DNA of 64,000 nt from an uncultured Eubacterium sp. GTDB taxonomy: Bacteria > Bacillota > Clostridia > Lachnospirales > Lachnospiraceae. Made by a program: the position numbers and the translations under genes. How positions within the stretch are numbered: the first letter of the stretch is position 1; every line of letters begins with the position of its first letter. This document shows positions 8,818-17,401 of the stretch, one piece after another. Under the pieces are notes generated by a model. That model did no database searches and had not been told where the DNA came from. It saw only the letters and a program-made list of their open reading frames with translations. The stretch covers positions 1-64,000 of the forward strand of contig URAI01000001.1 in the NCBI GenBank assembly GCA_900545725.1. Direction: 5' to 3'.

Positions 8818-9971
8818 TTAATATGTATCTTCACAAACCAGCCTGCATAATCCCATTTGTAATATCTTACCATTATATCCTGCATATTTAATTATATGTG
8901 GCGAAGCTCCGGCTTCACTATCACGCTCTTTCTTCTCTCTGGTTTTAAGTGTTGTATTATTTAATATAAAATTAGTCTTACGCAGTCCTTCCATTTGACC
9001 AAACATCGGATATATCACAGTCTTGGATACAAAGCCACTGCCACCACCAAGCAATACATAATCATCATTTAACAGGTCTGCATCCTTAAACCGGCTTACA
9101 AACACCTCATTATAGTTGCGTGCAAAACTTTCAACTGCTCTCATTATTTTCTGAATAGTTATATCATTTCCTGAATTATCCGAAACTATTGTCAATGTAA
9201 ATGATATCTTAGTTCCAGGCTTTATGCACTCTCTTACAACATTAATCTGATGTTCTTTACCACTTGTATGTCCTTCAAGTTTTTTACATAATATAAGATT
9301 ATTAATATCAACCGGAGAACTGTCACTTACAATTATCTTAGACATAATATCATTAACTGCATCTGTCTTTTTTTTAGAATTTCTGTTTAATTTATTAAAA
9401 TAATCTGTTTCAGCTGTTGTTATTGGATCTGATAAAAAAGATTTTTTATATACCTTTCCCTGTCTGGCTGCTTTTTCTATCTCATAATCAATACCATTCT
9501 TTATATGTTGATACTCCCTATTATTCTTAATAATATCGTCTGCCAACAGGATTGTCCTTAACATCCCTTTAATAGAACTCCCTGGTATATATGGCATATT
9601 ATATGCATCCTTTATATGCTCACATATTGCAACCTGATTACCGCCGCCTTTTTTTGTATAATCTATTGCTTCTCCACATTCCATCGAATATTTTGTACAG
9701 CCTGATAGCTCTGCTATAGATATTCTTTTTAATTTCAGCCATTCCTCAAGTCTTTTTCCCCTATTATTATCATTTCCTAACAGATAATTCTCATATTCAG
9801 CCGCAATACCTTTTTTCTTAAGATACATATATAACTTTTCAACATCCATAATCCGGACATGTTTTTTATCTGTAAATATATAACCTTTTTTTCAATCTTC
9901 CTGCCATTACCTATATATACAGGACCAATTGTCTCTAGTGTCATATGATATTCCTTTAATGGTTGATTCAT
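8818..9971 (-). CDS. csm5: Csm5, type III-A backbone RAMP protein, split by a -1 frameshift site
   Basis: Csm5 caps the 3' end of the crRNA in the Csm complex. The N-terminal part (ATG at 9971 after GGAGG) reads MTLETIGPVYIGNGRKIEKK, the usual first RAMP strand. The remainder is in the -1 frame and continues GYIFTDKKHVRIMDVEKLY, then YIPGSSIKGMLRTILL, a classical RAMP motif. The frames meet at A_AAA_AAG (9891-9885). Slipping back one base, or one extra A in the run of seven, restores a continuous protein of 384 residues, a normal Csm5 length. Without it the zero frame stops after 64 residues at 9777. It could be programmed frameshifting, transcriptional slippage, a true mutation or a sequencing error. 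Confidence 0.85.
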
Positions 9972-9999
9972 ACTTTCCTCCATTTCCAACTGCCGGTTA

Positions 10000-10947
10000 T
10001 TATCTTACAGATAAAAACATCGGCTTTGCATACCTGTATACTGCATGTGTACTGTTTCCCGGATCTGATACATCATATACATCACCTTCATATCTTTGAT
10101 GTCCCCATGCACCAGCCTCAAGCACATATAAATCTCTCTTTCTTGTATCCCTATCGTTCCTATTACTAACATAAGAAGCTACAAATCCACTTCTTTTTAT
10201 AATTCTATATTCCGCATTTTTTAATACATCTTCAAGCTCATCATCTTTTGGAAGACTCACTGATAATGTTATATATTCCTCTGACTCTTTGTTTAATCTC
10301 CTGATAAGCTCTGATACATCTGCTTCATTTGCTTTATCTACTTCAAAACGCCCAAGTCCGCTGCTTCTCTCTCCACCAATGCCGCTTAATCCTGTTGATA
10401 TCAGGAGCTTTTCAAATTCATCAAGAATATCTTTATCCTCTGCTCCGGCTATAACATACAAGCCATTATTCTCATTATAATAATACTGTCCAACCCTGTA
10501 AGGCACTGTATCCTCCTCACCATTGACAAATGCTGATACTTTAACATACTTCTTACCAAAGTTATCAAATTCCTGTGCTATATATGATGGAAAATCTCCA
10601 CTCATATAATCTTCAATATATCCAACCGGAATATATTCTATCTTCTTATAAAGCTTCTTAACTGATGAATCAGAGGCTTCCTCTACCTCTTTCATGTTAA
10701 TGTTGCAAACAGGCTTTGGAATATAATACTCATTACCTATGTATGGAAGTCCGTCAGATATTATAAGCTTCCCCTGTTTTGCATATTCTACCAGCTTTAA
10801 AAGATGCTCTTCACCATCCTTTACAGCCTCTATACACAATGCTGAAAATAATGTATCTGCCTTAAAGGTATATGCCGTATCCTCAAGTCTTCCTTTACCA
10901 AAATGAACACCGGCAGGAAAATGCAGTCTAAATACTTTATATTTCAT
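10000..10947 (-). CDS. csm4: Csm4, type III-A 5'-handle binding RAMP protein
   Basis: Csm4 binds the 5' handle of the crRNA and contacts Cas10. The 315-residue protein starts MKYKVFRLHFPAGVHFGKGRLEDTA, the expected first RAMP strand with its Gly-rich turn. It has TYTFKADTLFSALCIEA, and the characteristic GLSGIGGERSSGLGRF glycine-rich loop at about residues 191-206. The ATG at 10947 has GAGG 7 bases upstream. It lies between csm3 and csm5 in the usual order. Confidence 0.92.
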   Translation of the reverse strand: MKYKVFRLHFPAGVHFGKGRLEDTAYTFKADTLFSALCIEAVKDGEEHLLKLVEYAKQGKLIISDGLPYIGNEYYIPKPVCNINMKEVEEASDSSVKKLYKKIEYIPVGYIEDYMSGDFPSYIAQEFDNFGKKYVKVSAFVNGEEDTVPYRVGQYYYNENNGLYVIAGAEDKDILDEFEKLLISTGLSGIGGERSSGLGRFEVDKANEADVSELIRRLNKESEEYITLSVSLPKDDELEDVLKNAEYRIIKRSGFVASYVSNRNDRDTRKRDLYVLEAGAWGHQRYEGDVYDVSDPGNSTHAVYRYAKPMFLSVR

Positions 10948-10999
10948 AATTAATCCTCATTTCCGGGCAATTCTGCTGCTTACTACTTAATCAGATATA

Positions 11000-11674
11000 T
11001 TAGATATCTGCAAGAAATTCATTAACCTGCTGCATTATGCTCTCATCAACTTCACCAACAACTACATCCGCCTTAATATCTGAAAACTTAACCTTTCCAT
11101 AACCTCTTGAACCGTTTCCACCGAGATAATCGTATTCAAGCATTTTCATTCCGTCTGCAAGTACTTTAATATCATCAATAATCTCATCAACCTTATCAGG
11201 CATAACCTCATATATTATATCCATACCAAACTTAAGTCCGTTTATAGCTCGCTCAATCTGTCTTGGATTAGCAACAGCCGTTGCTCTGCTGATACTGTTT
11301 TCAAACTTAACCTCAGTAAGTATATCTACGCCTCTTTTTTTTATATCTTCACTATTAATTACAAACATATCTGACACTATAATTCTTGATGGAGTAACCT
11401 TGCCCTCTCCATCTTTCTTTGCCGAGCCAAATAATCTTGTTATACACTTAGCATCATCATCCGGCTTATCTGCTAATTCTTTATCATATTTTCTTGCAAG
11501 AAGACTTCTTATCTTTCCCTTTAATGAGCTTCCCGGAACCATTGGTTTATTAGTTCTTATATCCTTAATTACCGGAGAATCAACTGCACCTATTGCCGCA
11601 AATGCTGATGAACCACCGATGTGCATACCCGTCTTTGTTTCTAATACCCCTGTTATCTGAATCTTTGAATACAT
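11000..11674 (-). CDS. csm3: Csm3, type III-A target-RNA cleaving RAMP subunit
   Basis: Csm3 forms the repeated backbone of the Csm complex and cuts target RNA at 6-nt intervals. The 224-residue protein has KIQITGVLETKTGMHIGGSS at the start. VDSPVIKD contains Asp32, the position of the known catalytic aspartate. It also has MVPGSSLKGKIRSLLARKY and the C-terminal GGNGSRGYGKV loop. All expected features are intact, so target RNA cleavage should work. GGAGG lies 8 bases before the ATG. Confidence 0.95.
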   Translation of the reverse strand: MYSKIQITGVLETKTGMHIGGSSAFAAIGAVDSPVIKDIRTNKPMVPGSSLKGKIRSLLARKYDKELADKPDDDAKCITRLFGSAKKDGEGKVTPSRIIVSDMFVINSEDIKKRGVDILTEVKFENSISRATAVANPRQIERAINGLKFGMDIIYEVMPDKVDEIIDDIKVLADGMKMLEYDYLGGNGSRGYGKVKFSDIKADVVVGEVDESIMQQVNEFLADI

Positions 11675-11692
11675 ATTAATTTCCTCCTCTGA

Positions 11693-12211
11693 TTAATCAT
11701 CCTTTTTACCAAGTAAACTATTTTTATATTTTTTAAAGGCTACCAAAGCCTCCATATAATGATAGAATAATAAATACCTTTTCTTGCTTCCACCAATATT
11801 CTTTAATATATTTATCAAATCTGCATAATCAAGCAGATTTTTAACCGCAGGTTCACGGCTTGCCTCGTATATAAATCTTACTCTTAAATACTCAATCTTT
11901 CCATTTAATTCATCTGGTAATTTATCTACACCACAATACATAACACTATTATATATATCTGCCGCCATCGAAAGGAGATTCCTTATCTTCGACGTTGTTA
12001 CCATATCAACAGTTTTGCCTTTGTATTTCTTTTTGCTAAGATGTTCTATTGCCGTTTCCGCAATTTCAACATATGAATTATCATCTAACTTTTTATTTAT
12101 ATCCTTTGCATATTTGAGTCCCTCGTCCAATTCTTCACTATTACATCCGTTATAATCATTTCTTTGATTATTGTTATACCCATTTCTTTTGTTATTATAA
12201 TTATTCATCAT
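11693..12211 (-). CDS. csm2: Csm2, small subunit of the Csm complex
   Basis: Csm2 is the small, alpha-helical subunit lining the target strand. After a low-complexity Asn/Tyr-rich stretch of about 25 residues, the protein is almost entirely helical. It contains KIRNLLSMAADIYN and the conserved LRVRFIYEASREPAVKNLL segment typical of Csm2. The ATG at 12211, 8 bases after GGAGG, is preferred to an upstream TTG. The Asn-rich N-terminal extension is unusual and probably disordered. It sits between cas10 and csm3 as in canonical III-A operons. Confidence 0.9.
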   Translation of the reverse strand: MMNNYNNKRNGYNNNQRNDYNGCNSEELDEGLKYAKDINKKLDDNSYVEIAETAIEHLSKKKYKGKTVDMVTTSKIRNLLSMAADIYNSVMYCGVDKLPDELNGKIEYLRVRFIYEASREPAVKNLLDYADLINILKNIGGSKKRYLLFYHYMEALVAFKKYKNSLLGKKDD

Positions 12212-12249
12212 TATAACTTCCTCCAATCCATCACTATCTAAGATATTTA

Positions 12250-14703
12250 TTAATTATTGTCTGAATTATCCCTTTCCCTTACAATATATGAATACATATT
12301 CATGGCAGTCTTTAACTGTCGTCCATCAAATGTAAGTTTATTAATATTATTCTTATCAGTATTTTTATTTTCCAGCCTTACCCACTTATACATATTATCA
12401 GCAAAAATCTTATACGCTGCCCTCTTCTCAGGCTCATCACTCTTGTCTGGTTCTAATCGTGCCAGAAGATATACGAATCTTGCAAAATTAATTCTATCGT
12501 CCTGCTTTCGTATAAGCTCCAGAAGATTATACATAAATGACATTCCTCTGTCAGGCGTTGTACTAAAGAACTGCTTAAGACATTCATATTTTTCTTCAAT
12601 AACATTATTTATAAATGTATCCCAGCTATACGTTCCATCACTTATTTCTGCAATATCACCATTATTATGTTCAATGTGCGTCTGTCCATCCTCAAATATC
12701 GTAATAGAATTCTTACCCTCACGTCTCTTAGACATGCTCTCCATATCTGCAACTTCATCGGCTATTACGCTTATCGGATAATCATGCTTATATATACCTA
12801 TACCTGCTGATATTGTAAGTGTATTCTGTGTATATCGTTCAAACTTTTCCTTTATATCTATTGCAAGCTCTATAACCTCATTCCACGCACCGACTATAAA
12901 TAAATCATCACCACCGGAATAGCATATTACTGCATTTCTTGCCTTAGTTCTGCCTGAACTTTCCTTTCCATCATCAATAAAGTACTCTCCATTTTTAAGA
13001 ATATTATTGATATAATTCTTAAAAAATAATGAAAGATGCCTTGAAAGTGTTGCCGTTCTTGAAAGTGTTACATATCTGTTATTATTATCAGGATTATCAA
13101 AACCTGCCACAAATGTTGCCCCAAGATTATCAACATCTGCTCTTAATACACCAATCCGCTCAACTCCAAGTGCTGCCTTTGCCATCTCTTCAAATGTATT
13201 ACATTCAGAATTATAATTACCAACCCATATCTTTGTTGCCACATTCTTGCCTGTGTACATCTTATTCTTACAATATATCCTTGTTAATGCCGCATCCTCT
13301 TTTAACTGTCGTTTTCTTACAATCTCTTCTTTTTCAGCTATCAGGTAATATCCAAGCGGAAGTATAAGTGCATTAGGCTCCGGCTTGTTGACTACTGTAA
13401 AAAATGCATATTTTTCATCAAGAATCTTAGTAGACAGATACTTTAATGCACTGCATACAGGACACATTCCATCATCGTCAACCTTGCCAATGCGCCTGCA
13501 CACCTTGCACTCTCTTGTATAATCCTTATGCTTTGCATTATTAAGCTCAATAATCTGTGATGCATTATATCTTTTAATTTTGTTCTCATTAATCATATTA
13601 CTGATGCTATTAAATATCTTTGCATAACTGCCATCAGGTTTATTCTTAAGTGAATCACTGCTACATGCACAATATCCATGTCCGACATATAATTCTGTCT
13701 GAAAATTCTTTAAAAACCAGGAATTAACTTCCCTGTTAAATTCATCAACTGTATCTATTGCCTTTCTTGTATCAGGAATAATAATATAGCAATGTCCTCC
13801 ACCTGAATATATAAGATTAGTCCTTGCAAGTCCCAGCCTGTCAAGCAGACAGTCAATAATATGTTCCATCATTATCTCAAGATAAAATGACCTTGAACGA
13901 AGCATTTTCATAGCATTTTCGGAAGATATTGTATATATAAAGTTCTGAATACCTGACACATCCATCTCATATAGAATAAATGCTTCCTTAGAATAGAAAT
14001 CTTTTCCATTTGTAAATAACTCATTCCTGTAATCTGTAATATTCCTCTCTTCAAGATAATAATATATACATAGTGCTATGGCTGCTGTAAGCTTAACATG
14101 GTCATATAGTGAAATATCTGCAAGCTCTTTATTAGATGTCGAAGATGGAACATATGTAAGATTGGCTTCAAGCACATCAAGAAGTGAATTAATATATCCT
14201 TCGTCATATGTATCAACACCCTTTAAATTATCCTTAAGATTATCCATAACCCTGATATAGTATTCCTTGTCAAACTTTTCAGTTCTGTCAGTTGGATAAT
14301 TAATAGAACCTTCTACATTAAGAATAGCAGGACTATAATGCAGATTCTGTGGCTTCCTGCTATTCTTATTAAGAATATTAAATACACTCCCAAGCGGTAC
14401 TGATATATCGAAACCACTCTCTGGCTCAGGCTTTTCTCTCCTGTCTGCTGCCGAAGCTATATTGTCAGCCATGTATATAAGATATGCTATTGAATCTTTA
14501 TCAATATTAGCATTTTTAAGATGCTCGGCATGATGATATCTCACACCATCTAAAATATCTTTATTCTTAACATTTCCCTCACTTTTCAGAAAATCATATC
14601 CACTTATGCTATGTTTTCTATTATCCGTTCTTTCCCTGTATATTACCTTGCCAATATCATGTAATAATGCACCGACAACGGTATTTACACACTTATCAAT
14701 CAT
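12250..14703 (-). CDS. cas10: Cas10/Csm1, type III-A signature subunit with HD nuclease and cyclase
   Basis: This 817-residue protein combines an N-terminal HD domain (LLHDIGKV, His15-Asp16), a zinc finger (CKVCRRIG followed by CPVC, about residues 397-416) and two Palm domains. The second Palm has intact SGGDD (GGDD at residues 597-600). The HD domain should cut single-stranded DNA. The GGDD site should make cyclic oligoadenylate on target binding, which the CARF-HEPN RNase would sense. Length and domain order are normal for Csm1. GAGGG precedes the ATG. It follows cas6 with a short gap. Confidence 0.96.
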   Translation of the reverse strand: MIDKCVNTVVGALLHDIGKVIYRERTDNRKHSISGYDFLKSEGNVKNKDILDGVRYHHAEHLKNANIDKDSIAYLIYMADNIASAADRREKPEPESGFDISVPLGSVFNILNKNSRKPQNLHYSPAILNVEGSINYPTDRTEKFDKEYYIRVMDNLKDNLKGVDTYDEGYINSLLDVLEANLTYVPSSTSNKELADISLYDHVKLTAAIALCIYYYLEERNITDYRNELFTNGKDFYSKEAFILYEMDVSGIQNFIYTISSENAMKMLRSRSFYLEIMMEHIIDCLLDRLGLARTNLIYSGGGHCYIIIPDTRKAIDTVDEFNREVNSWFLKNFQTELYVGHGYCACSSDSLKNKPDGSYAKIFNSISNMINENKIKRYNASQIIELNNAKHKDYTRECKVCRRIGKVDDDGMCPVCSALKYLSTKILDEKYAFFTVVNKPEPNALILPLGYYLIAEKEEIVRKRQLKEDAALTRIYCKNKMYTGKNVATKIWVGNYNSECNTFEEMAKAALGVERIGVLRADVDNLGATFVAGFDNPDNNNRYVTLSRTATLSRHLSLFFKNYINNILKNGEYFIDDGKESSGRTKARNAVICYSGGDDLFIVGAWNEVIELAIDIKEKFERYTQNTLTISAGIGIYKHDYPISVIADEVADMESMSKRREGKNSITIFEDGQTHIEHNNGDIAEISDGTYSWDTFINNVIEEKYECLKQFFSTTPDRGMSFMYNLLELIRKQDDRINFARFVYLLARLEPDKSDEPEKRAAYKIFADNMYKWVRLENKNTDKNNINKLTFDGRQLKTAMNMYSYIVRERDNSDNN

Positions 14704-14748
14704 TCTATCCCTCTTTTCTGAACAACTTTGTTGCGAATTTTCTCTTTA

Positions 14749-15483
14749 TCAATCATTAACAAAACGTATAGCACCCATTCCGATTGATGCCTTGACTCCT
14801 ACACCTGAATACTCTCCAAATGTAAGAAGCAGCCTGATATACCTTGATATTGTATCATTTCCTCTCACCCTTATAGTTATGTTTCCTTTATATGAAGGAA
14901 TTGTTACGCGTTCCAGCGGAAATGATGTACTGTTAAGTCTATACCTCACTATCTCACTGCTGTTTACAAGCTCTTTTAAAGTATCCTCGTCATACATGTC
15001 CACTTCACCTGATGTGGCACTGTATTTTTTCATCAGACTTCTGTAAATCATCTCAAGATTCGGAAATATCTCATATCTGCCATTGCTCTTAAATGACGTA
15101 GGAGTAGCAAACTCCACATTATAAAAGCGTTCACCCTGCTTATCATAAAATTCTCTCATAAGCTCAGTTTTCTGATGTGTTATTAATCTCTTTTCTTTTA
15201 TCTTGATATTTACTAACCCTTTTTTAATAGAAAAACCGGTAAAGTTCTTATCCAGCAAAGGCACTATAATATGTTCATACGCTTCTTCACTTAAGGTACT
15301 TACACACCACATTGTAATATTATCCTTCTTTATAAGACACTGACTATATGGGTTAAGCTCCAACTGATGCATTAACTCTGCATATTGTGAGTCAATATTT
15401 TCCATAATCACCCCCTGAAGATTAGAAGAATTACGATAATTTACCTCATCTCCTTCAAGTATCATTTCAAGTCTTGCAAGCAT
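14749..15483 (-). CDS. cas6: Cas6 pre-crRNA endoribonuclease
   Basis: Cas6 cuts the repeat transcript to release crRNAs with the 8-nt ACGGAAAC handle. The 244-residue protein has the two-ferredoxin-fold pattern, with KKGLVNIKIKEKRLIT midway. It ends with the diagnostic glycine-rich loop GEYSGVGVKASIGMGAI. It is the first gene of the operon, with GGAGG 7 bases before the ATG. The catalytic His cannot be placed with certainty. A 16-bp palindrome (15564-15579) lies between the likely promoter and this gene. Confidence 0.92.
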   Translation of the reverse strand: MLARLEMILEGDEVNYRNSSNLQGVIMENIDSQYAELMHQLELNPYSQCLIKKDNITMWCVSTLSEEAYEHIIVPLLDKNFTGFSIKKGLVNIKIKEKRLITHQKTELMREFYDKQGERFYNVEFATPTSFKSNGRYEIFPNLEMIYRSLMKKYSATSGEVDMYDEDTLKELVNSSEIVRYRLNSTSFPLERVTIPSYKGNITIRVRGNDTISRYIRLLLTFGEYSGVGVKASIGMGAIRFVND

Positions 15484-16014
15484 TATTATTCCTCCATCAT
15501 TGATTATCAGTTACTATTTTCTGATATTTTTTTAATAATACGTGGTAATTATTTAATATGATAAATAGTAACTACTATTCTGTTGTCTGTTACGATAAAT
15601 TAATAATACAATTATATCATAAATTCGACAATGTATAAACACTTTATATTTTTATACAGGATAAATCAGAGACTTTCCTATTACAAACCTTTTATTATTT
15701 CTCCTGATATTTTTATTTTATTTAGTAAATATATATATTTTTTAAATATTCCACGCTTATATTATTGCAAATAATCCAGTTTCAAACTCTGATTATATAA
15801 GCATTAAGCAGTGTATTTACGGCATATGATGTATACTGTACTTTCACAATTTCAATACACTTATCGTTTATATTTCATAAAAGCTTTCTATACTATTACA
15901 ATATATATTTATTCAATTCTTTTTAAACTTATCTTATTATTAATAATAGAAAACACATTATAACTGACATATTATATTGATTTTTTATACAGGGTTGATG
16001 TACAATTTTAAAAA
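15484..16014. promoter_or_regulatory. divergent control region between the cas operon and the RHH-WYL gene
   Basis: This is an AT-rich gene-free spacer. A perfect minus-strand TATAAT lies at 15616-15611, with only a weak -35 (TTTATA) 17 bases upstream. Downstream of it the palindrome AATAGTA-AC-TACTATT (15564-15579) is a good operator candidate for the adjacent regulator. On the plus strand TTGATT (15977-15982) and TACAAT (16001-16006), 18 bases apart, form a promoter placing the transcript start at the beginning of the leader at 16015. Confidence 0.55.
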
Positions 16015-16182
16015 GATGTTAGTGCGAATAATCAGATTAACATGCTGATTATTCGCAAATTCATAAATAAACCGGCTATTTGTTTCTGAGCAGAACAAAT
16101 AGCCACTGATGTATGAAGAACAATCGCCTACACGAATTTTTTCGTCTTTTAGCAACAAAACTGCTCAGGAATGGAGATTATT
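16015..16182 (+). promoter_or_regulatory. structured leader element (subfamily B) of the RHH-WYL gene
   Basis: This is the clearest member of the leader family. P1 is a perfect 12-bp hairpin: GCGAATAATCAG (16024-16035) with CTGATTATTCGC (16045-16056). A TTCATAAATAAACC linker follows. P2 is a perfect 10-bp hairpin: GGCTATTTGT (16074-16083) with ACAAATAGCC (16095-16104). Loop CTGAGCAG (16086-16093) is an exact complement of CTGCTCAG (16161-16168), which ends 4 bases before the GGAG ribosome binding site (16173-16176). The predicted pseudoknot would sit next to the ribosome site. Confidence 0.75.
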
Positions 16183-17289
16183 ATGAATACATGGAATAAT
16201 ATTGAAGAAAGACAGCATATTAACATTTCTGAAAGCACTTATGAAACGCTGACTTATGATATAGAAAGATTCAAACTTTCATCATTTTCTGAATTAACTA
16301 ATCTTATCATTGAAAACGGATTGTCAACTCTTCCTGCCAATCCTACCGGATATCTTAATGAACAATATAACTTATATAGTAAGATTCTTAAAAAACATAT
16401 TTCTGTCAAAAGTTCTAAAAAAAATATGTCTGCAACTGATACGACTTTTTATAACAACGATTATAGCAAAAAATCTGAAAATATTACTTCTGATACAAAA
16501 AATATCATTGATAACATATTATACGATATAACTGAAACCGCTAAAAACTCATTTAAAGAAAAATATTACAAAAATGTCAAGGGTATACAAAAAAATATCC
16601 ACTACAGCAAAAATGCTATACAGCTGCTTTGTGCATCTAATACTGCCATAACCGATATCTACCGCCGGCCAGGTAAATTTGTATGTGCATTATTTGACAC
16701 CTATGCCCAGCTGAAGGATACTGAACGTGATTTAATTATAAAAAAAGATATATATAATACAATTGTTGAAGCAATCCACCACAAAAACATTGTAAAAATA
16801 CAGATGTATAATAATAACAGCTATTACATAAAACCAATATCCGTACATACATATATTAATTATACATACATAATATGTAAAAGTTGCAATGCCTATGATA
16901 GTATTAATGGAGAATATGTTGATATGAATCCCAGACTTTCCAATGTAATATCAGCCGTCAACACACATAATATATATGAGATGTCAGACTCTGACATAGC
17001 CATTATACAAAAAAAGATAGCAACCAACAAAGCAGCTTATTTTTATAGTTCATCTGAAAACATACAAATAAAACTATCCAAAACTGGCAAAAAAATGTAT
17101 GAAACAATTCTTCACCAGCGTCCCTCATATATATCATCTGATGGTGATGTCTATACATTCAACTGTACAAAAAGACAGATATATAATTATTTCTTTAAAT
17201 TTGGAAAAGAAGCGGTAATACTTTCGCCTCAGGATTTAAAACAGACATTTATTAAGAAATATAAAGAAGCTTATGAGATATATAATTAA
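16183..17289 (+). CDS. RHH-WYL domain regulator associated with the CRISPR-Cas operon
   Basis: The 368-residue protein begins with INISESTYETLTYDIERFK (from about residue 14), a ribbon-helix-helix DNA-binding pattern. A polar linker and a helical region follow. Residues from about 187 resemble a WYL domain (RDLIIKKDIYNTIVEAIHHK, then KIQMYNNNSYYIKPISVHTY). The C-terminus (YNYFFKFGKEAVILSPQDL) resembles the WCX extension. RHH-WYL proteins are known accessories or regulators of CRISPR loci, notably those with Cas13d. It faces away from cas6 across a shared control region and probably regulates that operon, perhaps sensing a nucleic-acid ligand. GGAG 6 bases upstream supports the ATG at 16183. 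Confidence 0.75.
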   Translation: MNTWNNIEERQHINISESTYETLTYDIERFKLSSFSELTNLIIENGLSTLPANPTGYLNEQYNLYSKILKKHISVKSSKKNMSATDTTFYNNDYSKKSENITSDTKNIIDNILYDITETAKNSFKEKYYKNVKGIQKNIHYSKNAIQLLCASNTAITDIYRRPGKFVCALFDTYAQLKDTERDLIIKKDIYNTIVEAIHHKNIVKIQMYNNNSYYIKPISVHTYINYTYIICKSCNAYDSINGEYVDMNPRLSNVISAVNTHNIYEMSDSDIAIIQKKIATNKAAYFYSSSENIQIKLSKTGKKMYETILHQRPSYISSDGDVYTFNCTKRQIYNYFFKFGKEAVILSPQDLKQTFIKKYKEAYEIYN

Positions 17290-17358
17290 AACAATATCAG
17301 ACTAAGAACTATTGTGTATTTACTCATATTATTAAAACGATATAGAATTAATTAAAAC

Positions 17359-17401
17359 AAGGTCAGACACCCTCAAAAAATCAGTGTCTGACCTTATTTT
17401 T
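17359..17401 (+). terminator. terminator between convergent genes
   Basis: AAGGTCAGACAC (17359-17370) pairs perfectly with GTGTCTGACCTT (17384-17395), followed by a T-rich run. It lies after the RHH-WYL gene and overlaps the end of the convergent zinc-ribbon gene. It may act in both directions. Confidence 0.85.

Noticed and set aside
9841..9884. Stimulatory stem-loop downstream of the csm5 slippery site
   Set aside because: Only a weak bulged stem (ACAT-CC/GG-ATGT) about 24 bases downstream was found. It is too weak and distant to count as support for programmed frameshifting.
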